49,082 nucleotides of DNA from NCBI RefSeq assembly GCF_010747475.1, contig NZ_VSLZ01000011.1:1-49082 (forward strand). The letters run 5' to 3'. The notes under the pieces are model-generated. The model was not told where the DNA came from, did not search any database, and saw nothing but the letters and a program-made list of their open reading frames with translations. Positions 1 to 7,389 of this stretch are shown in pieces (position 1 is the first letter of the stretch; the number at the start of each line of letters is the position of its first letter). This DNA comes from Halorussus sp. MSC15.2 (GTDB lineage: Archaea > Halobacteriota > Halobacteria > Halobacteriales > Haladaptataceae). The translations under genes were made by a program, and so were the position numbers.

Positions 1-198
1 GTTCTCCTTCGTCAACGTATTCACGAGGAACTTCTTGGCCTTCGTGACCGCGCCCGTCGCTTTCGCCCAAACGAATTCAGCAGCGCTGACCGCCGCAGAC
101 TTCACCGCGCTCGCTGCTTTCACCGCGTTCTCCTTCGTCAACGTACTCACGAGGAACTTCTTGGCCTTCGTGACCGCGCCCGTCGCTTTCGCCCAGAC
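1..198 (-). repeat. In-frame 126-base repeat inside the tape-measure gene
   Basis: Bases 1-72 and 127-198 are near-identical (two mismatches), giving a period of 126 bases, exactly 42 codons. Each copy encodes the segment WAKATGAVTKAKKFLV. The repeat continues to the window edge, so the copy number is unknown. Tape-measure length scales with tail length, so copy-number change could alter the tail by fixed steps. That consequence is inference. Confidence 0.85.
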
Positions 199-723
199 AT
201 GTTGAGCGGCGGCGTTCAGGTAGATTCCGGTCGTCGTGTTGGCGAGGAGTGCCTCGGTGAGGACCAAGTACGCGGTCAACGCGGCGTACTCGGCGACGAC
301 CACGGACAGTACCGAGAGCAACCCGCCCATCACGATTCCGAGCGCCGTCGCAACCGTCTTGTTCTTGTTGAGAAATTTGAACACGCCGGTAAGTACCTCT
401 GCGACGAGTTCGAACGCCGGGGCGAGCCCCGAACCCATGTTCTCCTGAAGTCGCTTGTAGGCCTTCGTCAGCGAGTCGATGTCGTTTCGCAGGCTCTTGC
501 TGTCTCTCGCGGCCCCCGCGACGAGGAAACTCCATGCGCTCCGGAGGTACTTCAAGGACATCTGAGCGGTTTTGACGTGGTTCTGGATAGCACCGATGTC
601 CTGATTCGCGCTCCGGAACTGATTGCTCGCCGTCTTCGCAGTGCTTCCAGCGTTCCTGAACGCGGAGCCGAGGCTATTCAACGATGAACTGAGGTTCTGT
701 ACCTTTCCGAGTCCGAATGCCAT
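1..723 (-). CDS. Tail tape-measure protein, N-terminal part (runs off window)
   Basis: Reading leftward from an ATG at 723, the frame stays open for 241 codons to the window edge. The protein starts MAFGLGKVQNLSS, has an amphipathic N-terminal part, then hydrophobic helices around residues 105-165 (FKFLNKNKTVATALGIVMGG), then a lysine/alanine-rich repeat region. Position right after the sheath, tube and two chaperone-like ORFs is where tape-measure genes lie in contractile-tailed phages. The family sets tail length and is typically long, hydrophobic and helical, so most of this gene should lie beyond the left edge. It is separated by 18 bases from the preceding small ORF. The call rests mainly on gene order and hydrophobic/helical composition. 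Confidence 0.7.
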   Translation of the reverse strand, partial: MAFGLGKVQNLSSSLNSLGSAFRNAGSTAKTASNQFRSANQDIGAIQNHVKTAQMSLKYLRSAWSFLVAGAARDSKSLRNDIDSLTKAYKRLQENMGSGLAPAFELVAEVLTGVFKFLNKNKTVATALGIVMGGLLSVLSVVVAEYAALTAYLVLTEALLANTTTGIYLNAAAQHVWAKATGAVTKAKKFLVSTLTKENAVKAASAVKSAAVSAAEFVWAKATGAVTKAKKFLVNTLTKEN

Positions 724-741
724 TGTGTAAAGAATAACGTA

Positions 742-996
742 TCAGTCGTCCTTGACGCGGACGACGTGTTCGTGCTTCGCAACCGAGGGGTGAACTCCGC
801 GCGGCGCGTTCGACGGCGGAGTCGGTACGTCACCACCAGCCGACCGAGCGCCAACGTTCTGCGCGGCCTGTTGGGCCTCACGCTGTGCGCGCTGGTGTTC
901 CGAGAGCGCGATGGCGTAGGCGTACCGCTTCTTCCACGGCCAGCCCGCCACGTCCTCGATAGGTTCGTTGAACCGGAGCGCGATGCTCACGGTCAT
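742..996 (-). CDS. Second tail-assembly chaperone ORF (expressed by -1 frameshift)
   Basis: An 84-residue reading frame starting MTVSIALRFNEP, rich in Gln/Ala/Arg helix in the middle (EHQRAQREAQQAAQN). It sits between the first chaperone ORF and the tape-measure gene, the standard place for the second (gpT-like) half of phage tail-assembly chaperones. The frame is open upstream of its ATG back through the slippery site at 1038-1044, and is in the -1 frame of the preceding ORF, so the likely product is a C-terminal extension made by frameshifting. Independent initiation at 996 is possible but I see no strong ribosome-binding site. Function in chaperoning the tape-measure protein is by analogy with lambda gpG/gpGT. 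Confidence 0.65.
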   Translation of the reverse strand: MTVSIALRFNEPIEDVAGWPWKKRYAYAIALSEHQRAQREAQQAAQNVGARSAGGDVPTPPSNAPRGVHPSVAKHEHVVRVKDD

Positions 997-1025
997 CCGA
1001 CCTGCAGGTGACGCTGCCCACTCGG

Positions 1026-1487
1026 TTACTCGTCGAGAAAACCCCCGTCGAGTCCGAGGAACTCGGCGGCCCGACTAGCGAGCGCGAGCTTGGCGGAGAA
1101 CGCCATTTGCTCCCAGCGTTCGTCCGAGACGTCGGGCTTGGCGACTGCGAGTTGGACGAGCGCGCGCATCTGTGCGGCACGGTCCGCTTCGGCGACTTCT
1201 TCGAGTTTGTTCAGGACGGCGTCGTCGTTCTCGGGTTCCTCCAGCAGGAACTTCATGTCGCGGAGTTCGAACACCGTGGGCTCACGGCGCTCGTCGAGCG
1301 TCCACTCCTGCCCTTCGAAGTCGAAGCTCTCGGGGTCAGCGTCGGGCGCGTCCGTTCCACCCGCGGCTCCGACGTCCTCGGCTTCGAGGTCGTCTGTGTC
1401 GAGCATCTCGTCTACGGTCCGCTCGACTTCGTCGTTCGTTTCGAGACCGGTCGCGTCACGTCGTTCGAGTACGGTGTCGTCTGTCAT
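1026..1487 (-). CDS. Tail-assembly chaperone (gpG-like), 153 aa
   Basis: An acidic 153-residue protein starting MTDDTVLERRDATGLE. The first third is disordered and Asp/Glu-rich. The rest is helical and includes EWTLDERREPTVFELRDMKF and a C-terminal helix ending FLGLDGGFLDE. It lies between the tail-tube gene (22 bases away) and the tape-measure gene. This position, the size and the slippery heptamer near its 3' end identify it as the N-terminal tail-assembly chaperone, which in phages binds the tape-measure protein during tail polymerisation and is absent from the virion. Frameshifting at codon 150 would yield a fusion of about 248 residues with the next ORF. Confidence 0.75.
   Translation of the reverse strand: MTDDTVLERRDATGLETNDEVERTVDEMLDTDDLEAEDVGAAGGTDAPDADPESFDFEGQEWTLDERREPTVFELRDMKFLLEEPENDDAVLNKLEEVAEADRAAQMRALVQLAVAKPDVSDERWEQMAFSAKLALASRAAEFLGLDGGFLDE
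1038..1044 (-). other. Slippery heptamer G GGT TTT for -1 programmed frameshift
   Basis: On the minus strand the sequence is GGGTTTT. The zero frame of the upstream ORF reads GGT (codon 149) and TTT (codon 150), so it fits X XXY YYZ exactly (X=G, Y=T, Z=T). After slipping back one base the frame continues without a stop through the 29 bases to the downstream ATG and on to 742. The zero-frame stop TAA lies only a few codons later (1026-1028). A short CTCG/CGAG inverted repeat follows but is weak as a stimulator. The signal is seen in the sequence. Its use is inferred from the conserved phage tail-chaperone frameshift. Confidence 0.8.
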
Positions 1488-1508
1488 GGTGGCTGATGGT
1501 GTAGAACG

Positions 1509-1898
1509 TTATTGGTGAGTAACTTCGGCGGCTTCCCACGAGCCTTCGACCGTCGGGACGCCGTCGAGTTCGTAGTCGGAGGGGCCGAAATCAGTCAGCA
1601 CGCAGTCGACGAACGTACTCTCCGACCGCGGTTCGCCCTCGGCGTAGGAGATGGTGATGTTGAAGACAGAGCTCTCCTGAAAGAGGTCCTCCAACATGGG
1701 GACGTCGTCCGACGTTGCCTTGACCGCGAACGACCCAGTGAACTCGCCAGTCCCTTTGACCCAGACGCTACCGCCGTCGAGCGTTCGCTCCAGTTCGTGG
1801 GCCTTCGACTGGTCGTAGCCGAAGCTGTCGATGTCTGCAATCTGTTCGTCGTTGACCGTGATGGATATCTCACGGGCGTCGTATTCCTTGGTTGGCAT
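1509..1898 (-). CDS. Contractile tail tube protein, 129 aa
   Basis: A 129-residue acidic protein starting MPTKEYDAREISITVNDEQI, with the beta-rich pattern of tail-tube subunits: a substrate-like VWVKGTGEFTGSFAVKATSD segment, then FNITISYAEGE and a C-terminal EGSWEAAEVTH. It immediately follows the sheath gene with a 13-base gap, the usual sheath-tube order of contractile phages, so the two are probably co-transcribed. The tube polymerises inside the sheath and is driven through the target envelope on contraction. Identification is from gene order plus fold-like pattern. Confidence 0.75.
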   Translation of the reverse strand: MPTKEYDAREISITVNDEQIADIDSFGYDQSKAHELERTLDGGSVWVKGTGEFTGSFAVKATSDDVPMLEDLFQESSVFNITISYAEGEPRSESTFVDCVLTDFGPSDYELDGVPTVEGSWEAAEVTHQ

Positions 1899-1911
1899 CT
1901 GTAGTTACTCC

Positions 1912-3279
1912 TTAGACTCGGACGTTCAGCTCGACGCCGAACTCGTGGATGTTGTTGGCCAGCGTCCCTTCGACGGTGATGCCGCTGAAGACGCGGTTGG
2001 CCTTGTCTGCGTCCGAGAGTTGGTCGATAGTCGGTGCGGTTACCTCGAGTTCAGACAGCGGCGCGTTGTTCGAGCCGACGTACTGCTGGAGTCGGCCACG
2101 AATCGCACCGAGAAGCTGGGAGCGACCGTTGTTCGTGAACGGAACTTGGTCGTTGTCGAGACGCAGACTCTTGAGAGCTTCCTCGACCTCGCTACCGATG
2201 AACGACTCGGTGCGGCCGACGTCCAAGTACTGGTAGTCCGACGAGGAACCTGCGGTCGTCAACGAGTTAGACAGTACGAGCGTCCCGTCCACCGAGATGA
2301 TGGCGTTCGACGGACCGTTGCCGTCGGAGTCGCCACCCTCGAACGTCTCCGTCGTACCGGGGTCCCCGACGAGGGTGCGCCGGTAGAAGTCCGTGCTGAA
2401 CGGATAGCCCTCACCGTCCCAGAACGGATCGAACCAGGCGGGGTTGACGCCGAGTTGGCCCGCGACGTAGGACGCGACGTCCTCGCTAGACTTGTGCGCA
2501 ATCATCATCAGGTCGCCGCTAGGGACGTAACCGGCCACCTCGTGAGCGAGTTCCATCGCCTCAGCGTCGGTGGCGGCTTCGGCCCCGTTCATGTGCGCGC
2601 CGACGACCGCGGCGTCGATGCTGCTGGCGAACGTCACGAGCTCGTTGAGGTTGCCGATGTGTTCGCGCTTACAGCGCGTATCTGCGAGGGTGAACAGGTC
2701 GATGCCGAGCGGTTCGAGTTCGGTCTCGAGAGACGACCAGTCGAGGTGGTGATAGTCAGCCGTGATACCGGGTCCGCTACCGCTCGTGGTCGTCCCGGTG
2801 ACGATTTCGCCGGTGTCGAAGTTGACGAACGCCTCGTCGTTGGCGGGCGTCTCGTTCACGTCCGGCGGGCTTTCCGTCTTGGGCACCACCGTCTTCTCGG
2901 TACCGTCCACGTAGACGCTGGTGGCGCTCAGGTCGTCGTGAAGCGGCAGGTGGTTGGAGTTGGTGTCCTTGATGTTGACTCGGTCCGTACTCGTGGTGTC
3001 ACCACCCAGAGACACGCTCGACTCGGTCAGTTCTTCGGCGACTGCGACGACCCACGATTCGACGCCCATCTCCGTGAGCGCCTGCGACGCGACGTGAACG
3101 TCGCTTCCGTCGCCGAAGTTGTTGGCGACGTCGTCGGGGTTGGAGTACCGTTTCCCGTTGTTGAACCCGACGGAGGGTGCAGTCGTCGCGTGGCCGATCA
3201 GTGCAATGTCGTTGTACGTCGGCTTCGCCGTCGCTCCGGTCGAGGCCGACAGATTGATGTCGACTACTGAAACTGGCAT
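1912..3279 (-). CDS. Contractile tail sheath protein, 455 aa
   Basis: A 455-residue protein starting MPVSVVDINLSASTGATAKPTYNDIALIGHA, the typical sheath N-terminus with an early beta-strand and a PTYNDIALIG segment. The C-terminus, ITVEGTLANNIHEFGVELNV, has the beta-strand pattern that forms the inter-subunit mesh in sheath proteins. The central part (VTFASSIDAAVVGAH, DLMMIAHKSSEDVASYVAGQLG) resembles sheath core domains. Length matches the family (about 390-500 residues). It follows a dedicated AT-rich promoter region and precedes the tube gene. A sheath means a contractile (myovirus-type) tail. The sheath gene is the strongest anchor for the module. Confidence 0.85.
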   Translation of the reverse strand: MPVSVVDINLSASTGATAKPTYNDIALIGHATTAPSVGFNNGKRYSNPDDVANNFGDGSDVHVASQALTEMGVESWVVAVAEELTESSVSLGGDTTSTDRVNIKDTNSNHLPLHDDLSATSVYVDGTEKTVVPKTESPPDVNETPANDEAFVNFDTGEIVTGTTTSGSGPGITADYHHLDWSSLETELEPLGIDLFTLADTRCKREHIGNLNELVTFASSIDAAVVGAHMNGAEAATDAEAMELAHEVAGYVPSGDLMMIAHKSSEDVASYVAGQLGVNPAWFDPFWDGEGYPFSTDFYRRTLVGDPGTTETFEGGDSDGNGPSNAIISVDGTLVLSNSLTTAGSSSDYQYLDVGRTESFIGSEVEEALKSLRLDNDQVPFTNNGRSQLLGAIRGRLQQYVGSNNAPLSELEVTAPTIDQLSDADKANRVFSGITVEGTLANNIHEFGVELNVRV

Positions 3280-3583
3280 GGGACTGGCAACTGTTCGTAC
3301 TGCCGGGATGATATATATCAGTTTTCAGATAATAAAAGCGAAACGAGTGCTTCGGGGCGGGAACGACGTCAAAACAGCGTCTCTACCACCGGGAAGCCCT
3401 CGAAAACTGGCGCGAAACGGCGAGCGACGCGACGGACGACGGAACCGAGAAGAGGGGAGTCCATTGGCGAGGACAAGGGCGACTCCGACGGCCGAAACGC
3501 GTGCGAGCGGCGCAGTTACGGAAGGGCGAACGCGGTCAGCGGGGAAGCCGAACGTAGTCGGCGGGCGAAGAACAGCGGAAGAG
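3280..3583. other. Intergenic region with sheath promoter
   Basis: This 304-base gap separates the sheath gene from the upstream structural gene. The 60 bases nearest the sheath are AT-rich, with a minus-strand TATA-like element at about 3310-3318 (ATATATATC), about 30-40 bases before the ATG. The remainder is GC-rich with no convincing coding frame or known motif on either strand. Confidence 0.55.
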
Positions 3584-4165
3584 TCAGTTCGTCGTGACGG
3601 TGTACTCGACGTCCTCGGTCGAGTCTACGGTCTCGGTGTGCCTGTCGGTGTAGTGTAGCCGGACCCGGAACTCGTACTCCTGAACGTCGGTCCCTGCAGA
3701 GTCTGTGTGGGCCTCGTGAATCTGGTCGCTGGAGATGCGGGCGACGACCGGCCGTTCCCCGTTCGACCCCGTCGAATTCTGGTCGAAGTCGTACCGGAAG
3801 TGACTCCAGAGCGTCTCGGCGAACGACTCCACGCGGGGTTTCGGCGGCACGCTATCGGCGTTGGTGGCGTCTTCTACGAGGCACGTTACTGTGAGTTCGT
3901 CGTACAGTCGCGTCGCGTAGGTGTACTCGTAGACGTTCTCGCCCGGGCGCTCGTTCACGGCGACGACACGACCCATCGACTGGGCGTCTTGTTTCTCGAC
4001 GTTGCGCTCGTTCCAGCCCAGAATCACTTCGGGATAGCTTCGCGTGTGATTCTCGTTCTCCCACCATGTCTCGATGCTGTACGTGTACGTCGTTCCGCTC
4101 CACGTCACGTCGTAGGACCCCGGAAGGCTACTCTCCACTCTAGACCGCTCGTCGAAGGTCAGCAC
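3584..4165 (-). CDS. Putative virion/tail completion protein, 193 aa
   Basis: A 193-residue protein with alternating beta-strand character (YDVTWSGTTYTYSIETWWEN, YTYATRLYDELTVTCLVED, VQEYEFRVRLHYTDRHTETV). I do not recognise a named family by motif. Its location one gene upstream of the sheath is where tail-terminator, tail-completion and neck proteins are encoded in contractile-tailed phages, and the all-beta pattern would suit a tail terminator. It has no signal peptide or membrane segment. The functional label is inference from context. Confidence 0.55.
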   Translation of the reverse strand: MLTFDERSRVESSLPGSYDVTWSGTTYTYSIETWWENENHTRSYPEVILGWNERNVEKQDAQSMGRVVAVNERPGENVYEYTYATRLYDELTVTCLVEDATNADSVPPKPRVESFAETLWSHFRYDFDQNSTGSNGERPVVARISSDQIHEAHTDSAGTDVQEYEFRVRLHYTDRHTETVDSTEDVEYTVTTN

Positions 4166-4265
4166 GGGCGCGTCCCTCCGGTCCGGTGTGTAGGTTCGAT
4201 GACAGACATCACGAACTCCTACGGCTCGTGTTATCTAAATGTGGTTTGGTCGGGGCGGTCTGTAA

Positions 4266-4631
4266 TCAGGGGTACGCGGTTCGCGCGACGACCGGCGGTT
4301 CGTGGCCCTTCTCGATGACACCTGCGTGCTCGCGGATGGCAAGCGTACCGGACTCGACGCAGTGTTCGAGGCCATCGACCTCCTGCAGCGACACGTAGAG
4401 CGCTTCGGCGGCCGTCAGGTCGTAGAACGGAACGGACGCGCCCACGGCAGGGTTCCCGAGCGCTGTCTCGTCCACGTAGGTCTTGTAACCCTCGGCGTCG
4501 ATGCGGGCGGCGTCCCGGTCGGGCACCGCGTCGAGGAGGGTGTCGGCGAACGCGCGGTCGTCCACTTCAAGGACGAACTGAACCGCGTAGGTCGTAGTTC
4601 GATTCGGGTCGGGGGAACTGCTAATCGACAT
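4266..4631 (-). CDS. Small structural-module protein, 121 aa, unknown
   Basis: A 121-residue acidic protein starting MSISSSPDPNRTTTYAVQFV. It contains FVLEVDDRAFADTLLDAVPD and VSLQEVDGLEHCVESGTLAI. No family is recognised. It lies 100 bases upstream of the 193-residue putative tail-completion gene on the same strand and has its own TATA-type promoter, so it may open the structural transcription unit. A connector or neck-like role is possible but only from position. Confidence 0.5.
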   Translation of the reverse strand: MSISSSPDPNRTTTYAVQFVLEVDDRAFADTLLDAVPDRDAARIDAEGYKTYVDETALGNPAVGASVPFYDLTAAEALYVSLQEVDGLEHCVESGTLAIREHAGVIEKGHEPPVVARTAYP

Positions 4632-4652
4632 ATCACACTCAACGCAGACGGG

Positions 4653-4660
4653 ATTATAAA
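4653..4660 (-). promoter_or_regulatory. TATA box for the 121-aa gene
   Basis: Minus-strand TTTATAAT, centred about 26 bases upstream of the ATG at 4631. This is the spacing expected for an archaeal promoter giving a leaderless transcript. It supports the chosen start. Confidence 0.6.
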
Positions 4661-4857
4661 CTAGTTTTCCGCGAAGTAACTCCGACCTCGCGCAGTCCGA
4701 CTCGATTCGACTCTGCTGGGACTCGTGGCGGAACTACTCGGGCCGCGGACAAAAAATCCGTACGGTGTTCGGACAGTTCGACAGGTGACCCCGACAGTCA
4801 CCGCGAATGCCCGCTGGCGGTCACTGTGCGCGAAAGCAGGTTGAGGGGGAGTTGCGC

Positions 4858-5112
4858 TTAGACGCGACCTCTCTTCTCTTCGAGGCCGGCCTGCACGATG
4901 TCGTCGAGGACGTCCATGCCCTCGGGCGTGACGACCGCGTCGGCGTCCTCGTCGACGTCGAGCGTACTTTCGCGTTCCTTCATTCGGTTGCGGTACTTTC
5001 GGACGGACCAGACCGAGCAGTTGGCCTTCTTGGCGATGGCCCGGTTCCCGAAGAACGGAGCGCAGGCCATGATTACGACCTTCTGCCAGTCGCGTAGCTG
5101 TTTGTTCGGCAT
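4858..5112 (-). CDS. Small helix-turn-helix DNA-binding protein, 84 aa
   Basis: An 84-residue protein. Residues about 22-45 (GNRAIAKKANCSVWSVRKYR) form a clear helix-turn-helix, preceded by a basic tryptophan-containing helix and followed by an acidic tail ending EEKRGRV. This is the shape of small haloviral regulators and also of the DNA-binding half of some terminase small subunits. No large terminase follows it, so a transcriptional regulator of the tail module is the simpler reading. It lies 226 bases upstream of the first structural gene. Confidence 0.6.
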   Translation of the reverse strand: MPNKQLRDWQKVVIMACAPFFGNRAIAKKANCSVWSVRKYRNRMKERESTLDVDEDADAVVTPEGMDVLDDIVQAGLEEKRGRV

Positions 5113-5301
5113 GTGTGGTGGCTGATGGATTTCCGACCGACCCCGCCGTCGGACGAGATTCGGTCGGTCGATGGCTGTCGTGCGATTCAGCGACGGGTCA
5201 TTCGGTACTCTGAGCGCGCTAGAACCCGCCGATATTACTTTTACCTAGCTGTTACAATTTAAATTTTATGATTTGTTTGGGGGTGGCATACTGGACAATC
5301 G

Positions 5302-5793
5302 TTAGAGACCCCTTTCACCTGCCGGTCGAAGGCCATTGGTCGGCAATGGGCGATGATAGTCGTCAGGCGACGGTCGAGGGGCGGCGTCGAGCGACAGATG
5401 AACGCCGTCGCCGGACGGCGAGTGACCGTCATCTCGAAGCGCCTCGCCGTGAGCGGCCGGTTCGAGCGCCTCTCCCGTACCGCCCGCGACCGCCGAACCC
5501 GACGACGCTGCGGCGCGCTCGACGAACCACGCACAACCCTGAATTACGTCGGCAGCACGACCAACGTGGACGCAGTCTGCGTCTAGCCACGTCTGCACGC
5601 CCTCTTCAGTACCCCGAAGAGTGATACACTGTCCGTCGGTACCGGCCGTCCATCGGATTCTGCGTTTGGAGCAGTGAGCGTACTGTACGGTCGCACCGAC
5701 CTCGCCGGGTTCGACGGTGAGGCTTTCGATAACCCATCCGTCTCCCAGGTGGTCGGCGATGTGTTCCATCCGCTCGATGAAACCACCTGGCAT
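5302..5793 (-). CDS. Hypothetical protein, 163 aa
   Basis: Starts MPGGFIERMEHIADHLGDGW and contains YAHCSKRRIRWTAGTDG, then CAWFVERAAAS and a low-complexity Gly/Ser/Asp/Pro-rich C-terminus. It resembles small soluble haloarchaeal proteins found next to proviral genes, but I do not recognise a domain. An AT-rich stretch at 5797-5830 upstream could be its promoter. The last 40 residues are compositionally odd, and an alternative frame there ends with a CPVCH motif, so a frameshift near the 3' end cannot be excluded. Confidence 0.45.
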   Translation of the reverse strand: MPGGFIERMEHIADHLGDGWVIESLTVEPGEVGATVQYAHCSKRRIRWTAGTDGQCITLRGTEEGVQTWLDADCVHVGRAADVIQGCAWFVERAAASSGSAVAGGTGEALEPAAHGEALRDDGHSPSGDGVHLSLDAAPRPSPDDYHRPLPTNGLRPAGERGL

Positions 5794-6024
5794 ACCAGAT
5801 AATTGATATCATTTCATTATATTGGTTTTGTTAGTTGACCCGCCGAACGTCCGATGGTACTCTCGTCTGTTTCACGTCGACGGCGAAGGCGGCGGAGGCC
5901 GCGGAGCGGAGACTCGACGTGGCGGCCTCTGTTAAAATCTTCAGTCCGTGATTGGTTCGGCAGGCGTGGTGAATACACGGCGCATAGTCACCAGTTCATA
6001 TTATTGGTCTCCCCGACATTCCGG

Positions 6025-6128
6025 TCTGGGTCGTCTGCGTTGCCAGCGACGACCTCAAACGGTCACATCATCGACTCATCCTCGTGTCCGAGGATGTGGC
6101 AGTGCCACGGGTACTAGCCCGTAAAGTC
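6025..6128 (-). pseudogene. Relic of a multicopper oxidase C-terminus
   Basis: In one minus-strand frame the sequence reads DFTG, stop, YPWHCHILGHEDESMM, stop, PFEVVAGNADD. HCHxxxHxxxxM is the C-terminal type 1/type 3 copper-binding signature of multicopper oxidases (CotA/bilirubin-oxidase type, usually followed by RPFEVV). Two in-frame stop codons (TAG at 6114-6116, TGA at 6063-6065) and the absence of the rest of the gene show it is a dead fragment. It lies just downstream of the two LVIVD genes, so an oxidase may once have belonged to that unit. Confidence 0.75.
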
Positions 6129-6148
6129 CACAGACTAGGTGCCGACAC

Positions 6149-7387
6149 TCACCGCATCCCCGGTGAGTCGGGTCGGCCAGTACCATCGAAGCCCGGCGAG
6201 TCCCTGCGGCCGCGGTCACTGTGAAGGAACACGAGACCGCCGCCGATGTCGCTCGCAACGGTGAATCCGCGTGCGGCGTCGGCACCCCAGAACGACGTAT
6301 CGTCGGTGTGGTAGCTGGCGATGGTCTCGGGGTTCGACGGGTCGCTCACGTCGTGGACCGTCACGCCGCCGTTGTACCACGAGGCGTGGAGTCGGTTCGA
6401 GGTGACGTCGAAGTTGTGCGATGTGCGGAACGCATCGACGTTCGGCGGTTCGATGCGGACGAGTTTCCGGGGGTTGCTAGGGTTCGAGACGTCCCAGATT
6501 TTGATTCCACCGTAATCGTCGTTGTCGGGGTTCTCGACACCGACTTCGCCGGGGAACGTCTCAGCGCCGACGTAGACGTAGTCGCCGTCTGGCGACGGCT
6601 GGACGTAGTGCGCGTTCCCGGGCCGTGTGAGGTAGCGCTCCAGATTGTAACCCGGTTTGTCCGCACCGGGCGCGTCGCCGAACTGCGCCACCAGTTGCGG
6701 ATTGGTCGGGTCGCTGACGTCCGCGACGACGATGCCCGCGTCCCAGAACGCCTGATAGAGGAGGTCGTCTTGGACGTAGATGTCGTGACACGGGCTGACC
6801 CCGCCCATCGCGAACTCGGGGAAGTCGTCTTTGAGGCGGTACTCGCCGACGACGTGCGGGTTCGTCGGGTCGTGTACGTCGACGATGGTGGTGCGAGCCT
6901 CGCTGAACGCCGCCTCGCCAGACTCGTTGACGGTGAGGTAGGCGTAGCCGTCAGCGAGGAAGTTATTATGGATGTGATGGCCGACGTTCACAAACTCGAT
7001 TTCGGTCGGGTCAGTCGGATTGCTCACGTCCACGAGCGTGACACCCGGCCCACCGTTGCTCGCCAGGCTCACGAGGTCACCGTCGACCTTGGCATCGAGA
7101 ATGCCGCCTGCCGGATCGGATGCGGTCATCGACCCGACGAGTTTCGGCCGGGTCGGGTTATGCCAGTCGACGACGGCGAGACCGTCGCCCGTTGCGACGT
7201 ACGCGTAGTTGCCTTGCGTGGAGACTTCGAGCGACCCGTCGACCGCCTGCTCGCTAAACAGACGGAGCGTGTCGTCGGTGGACCTCTGCGCGTCTCCGGG
7301 GACGCTGGCACTGCTGAGGTCCGCGACGCTGGCGAGGCCGAGCACGCCGGTCGCCTTCAGGAGGTTGCGTCTGGTGGAACGGTGCAT
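6149..7387 (-). CDS. Tat-exported LVIVD-repeat beta-propeller protein
   Basis: The chosen start is the ATG at 7387, giving MHRSTRRNLLKATGVLGLAS, a twin-arginine signal peptide (S-T-R-R-N-L-L). The longer in-frame ORF overlaps the preceding gene and is unlikely to be translated from its first codon. The mature part consists of repeated LVIVD-type blades with the signature V-D-V-S/H-D-P-T/S-N-P (for example VDVSNPTDPTEIE, ADVSDPTNPQLVA, WDVSNPSNPRKLV, HDVSDPSNPETIA), predicted to form an extracellular beta-propeller of unknown activity. It starts two bases after the stop of the related upstream gene, so the pair forms one operon and probably arose by duplication. Confidence 0.85.
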   Translation of the reverse strand: MHRSTRRNLLKATGVLGLASVADLSSASVPGDAQRSTDDTLRLFSEQAVDGSLEVSTQGNYAYVATGDGLAVVDWHNPTRPKLVGSMTASDPAGGILDAKVDGDLVSLASNGGPGVTLVDVSNPTDPTEIEFVNVGHHIHNNFLADGYAYLTVNESGEAAFSEARTTIVDVHDPTNPHVVGEYRLKDDFPEFAMGGVSPCHDIYVQDDLLYQAFWDAGIVVADVSDPTNPQLVAQFGDAPGADKPGYNLERYLTRPGNAHYVQPSPDGDYVYVGAETFPGEVGVENPDNDDYGGIKIWDVSNPSNPRKLVRIEPPNVDAFRTSHNFDVTSNRLHASWYNGGVTVHDVSDPSNPETIASYHTDDTSFWGADAARGFTVASDIGGGLVFLHSDRGRRDSPGFDGTGRPDSPGMR

Positions 7388-7389
7388 GG

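Noticed and set aside
2259-2501. Ser/Arg/Thr-rich ORF inside the sheath gene
   Set aside because: It is an out-of-frame shadow of the sheath gene, with the composition typical of such shadows in GC-rich DNA.
4858-5112. Terminase small subunit identity for the HTH protein
   Set aside because: The HTH pattern would allow it, but no large terminase or other packaging gene is present nearby, so regulator is preferred.
5259-5534. Minus-strand frame ending with CPVCH near 5.3 kb
   Set aside because: The alternative frame has better haloarchaeal codon usage over most of the region; the cysteine motif is kept only as a possible frameshift hint.
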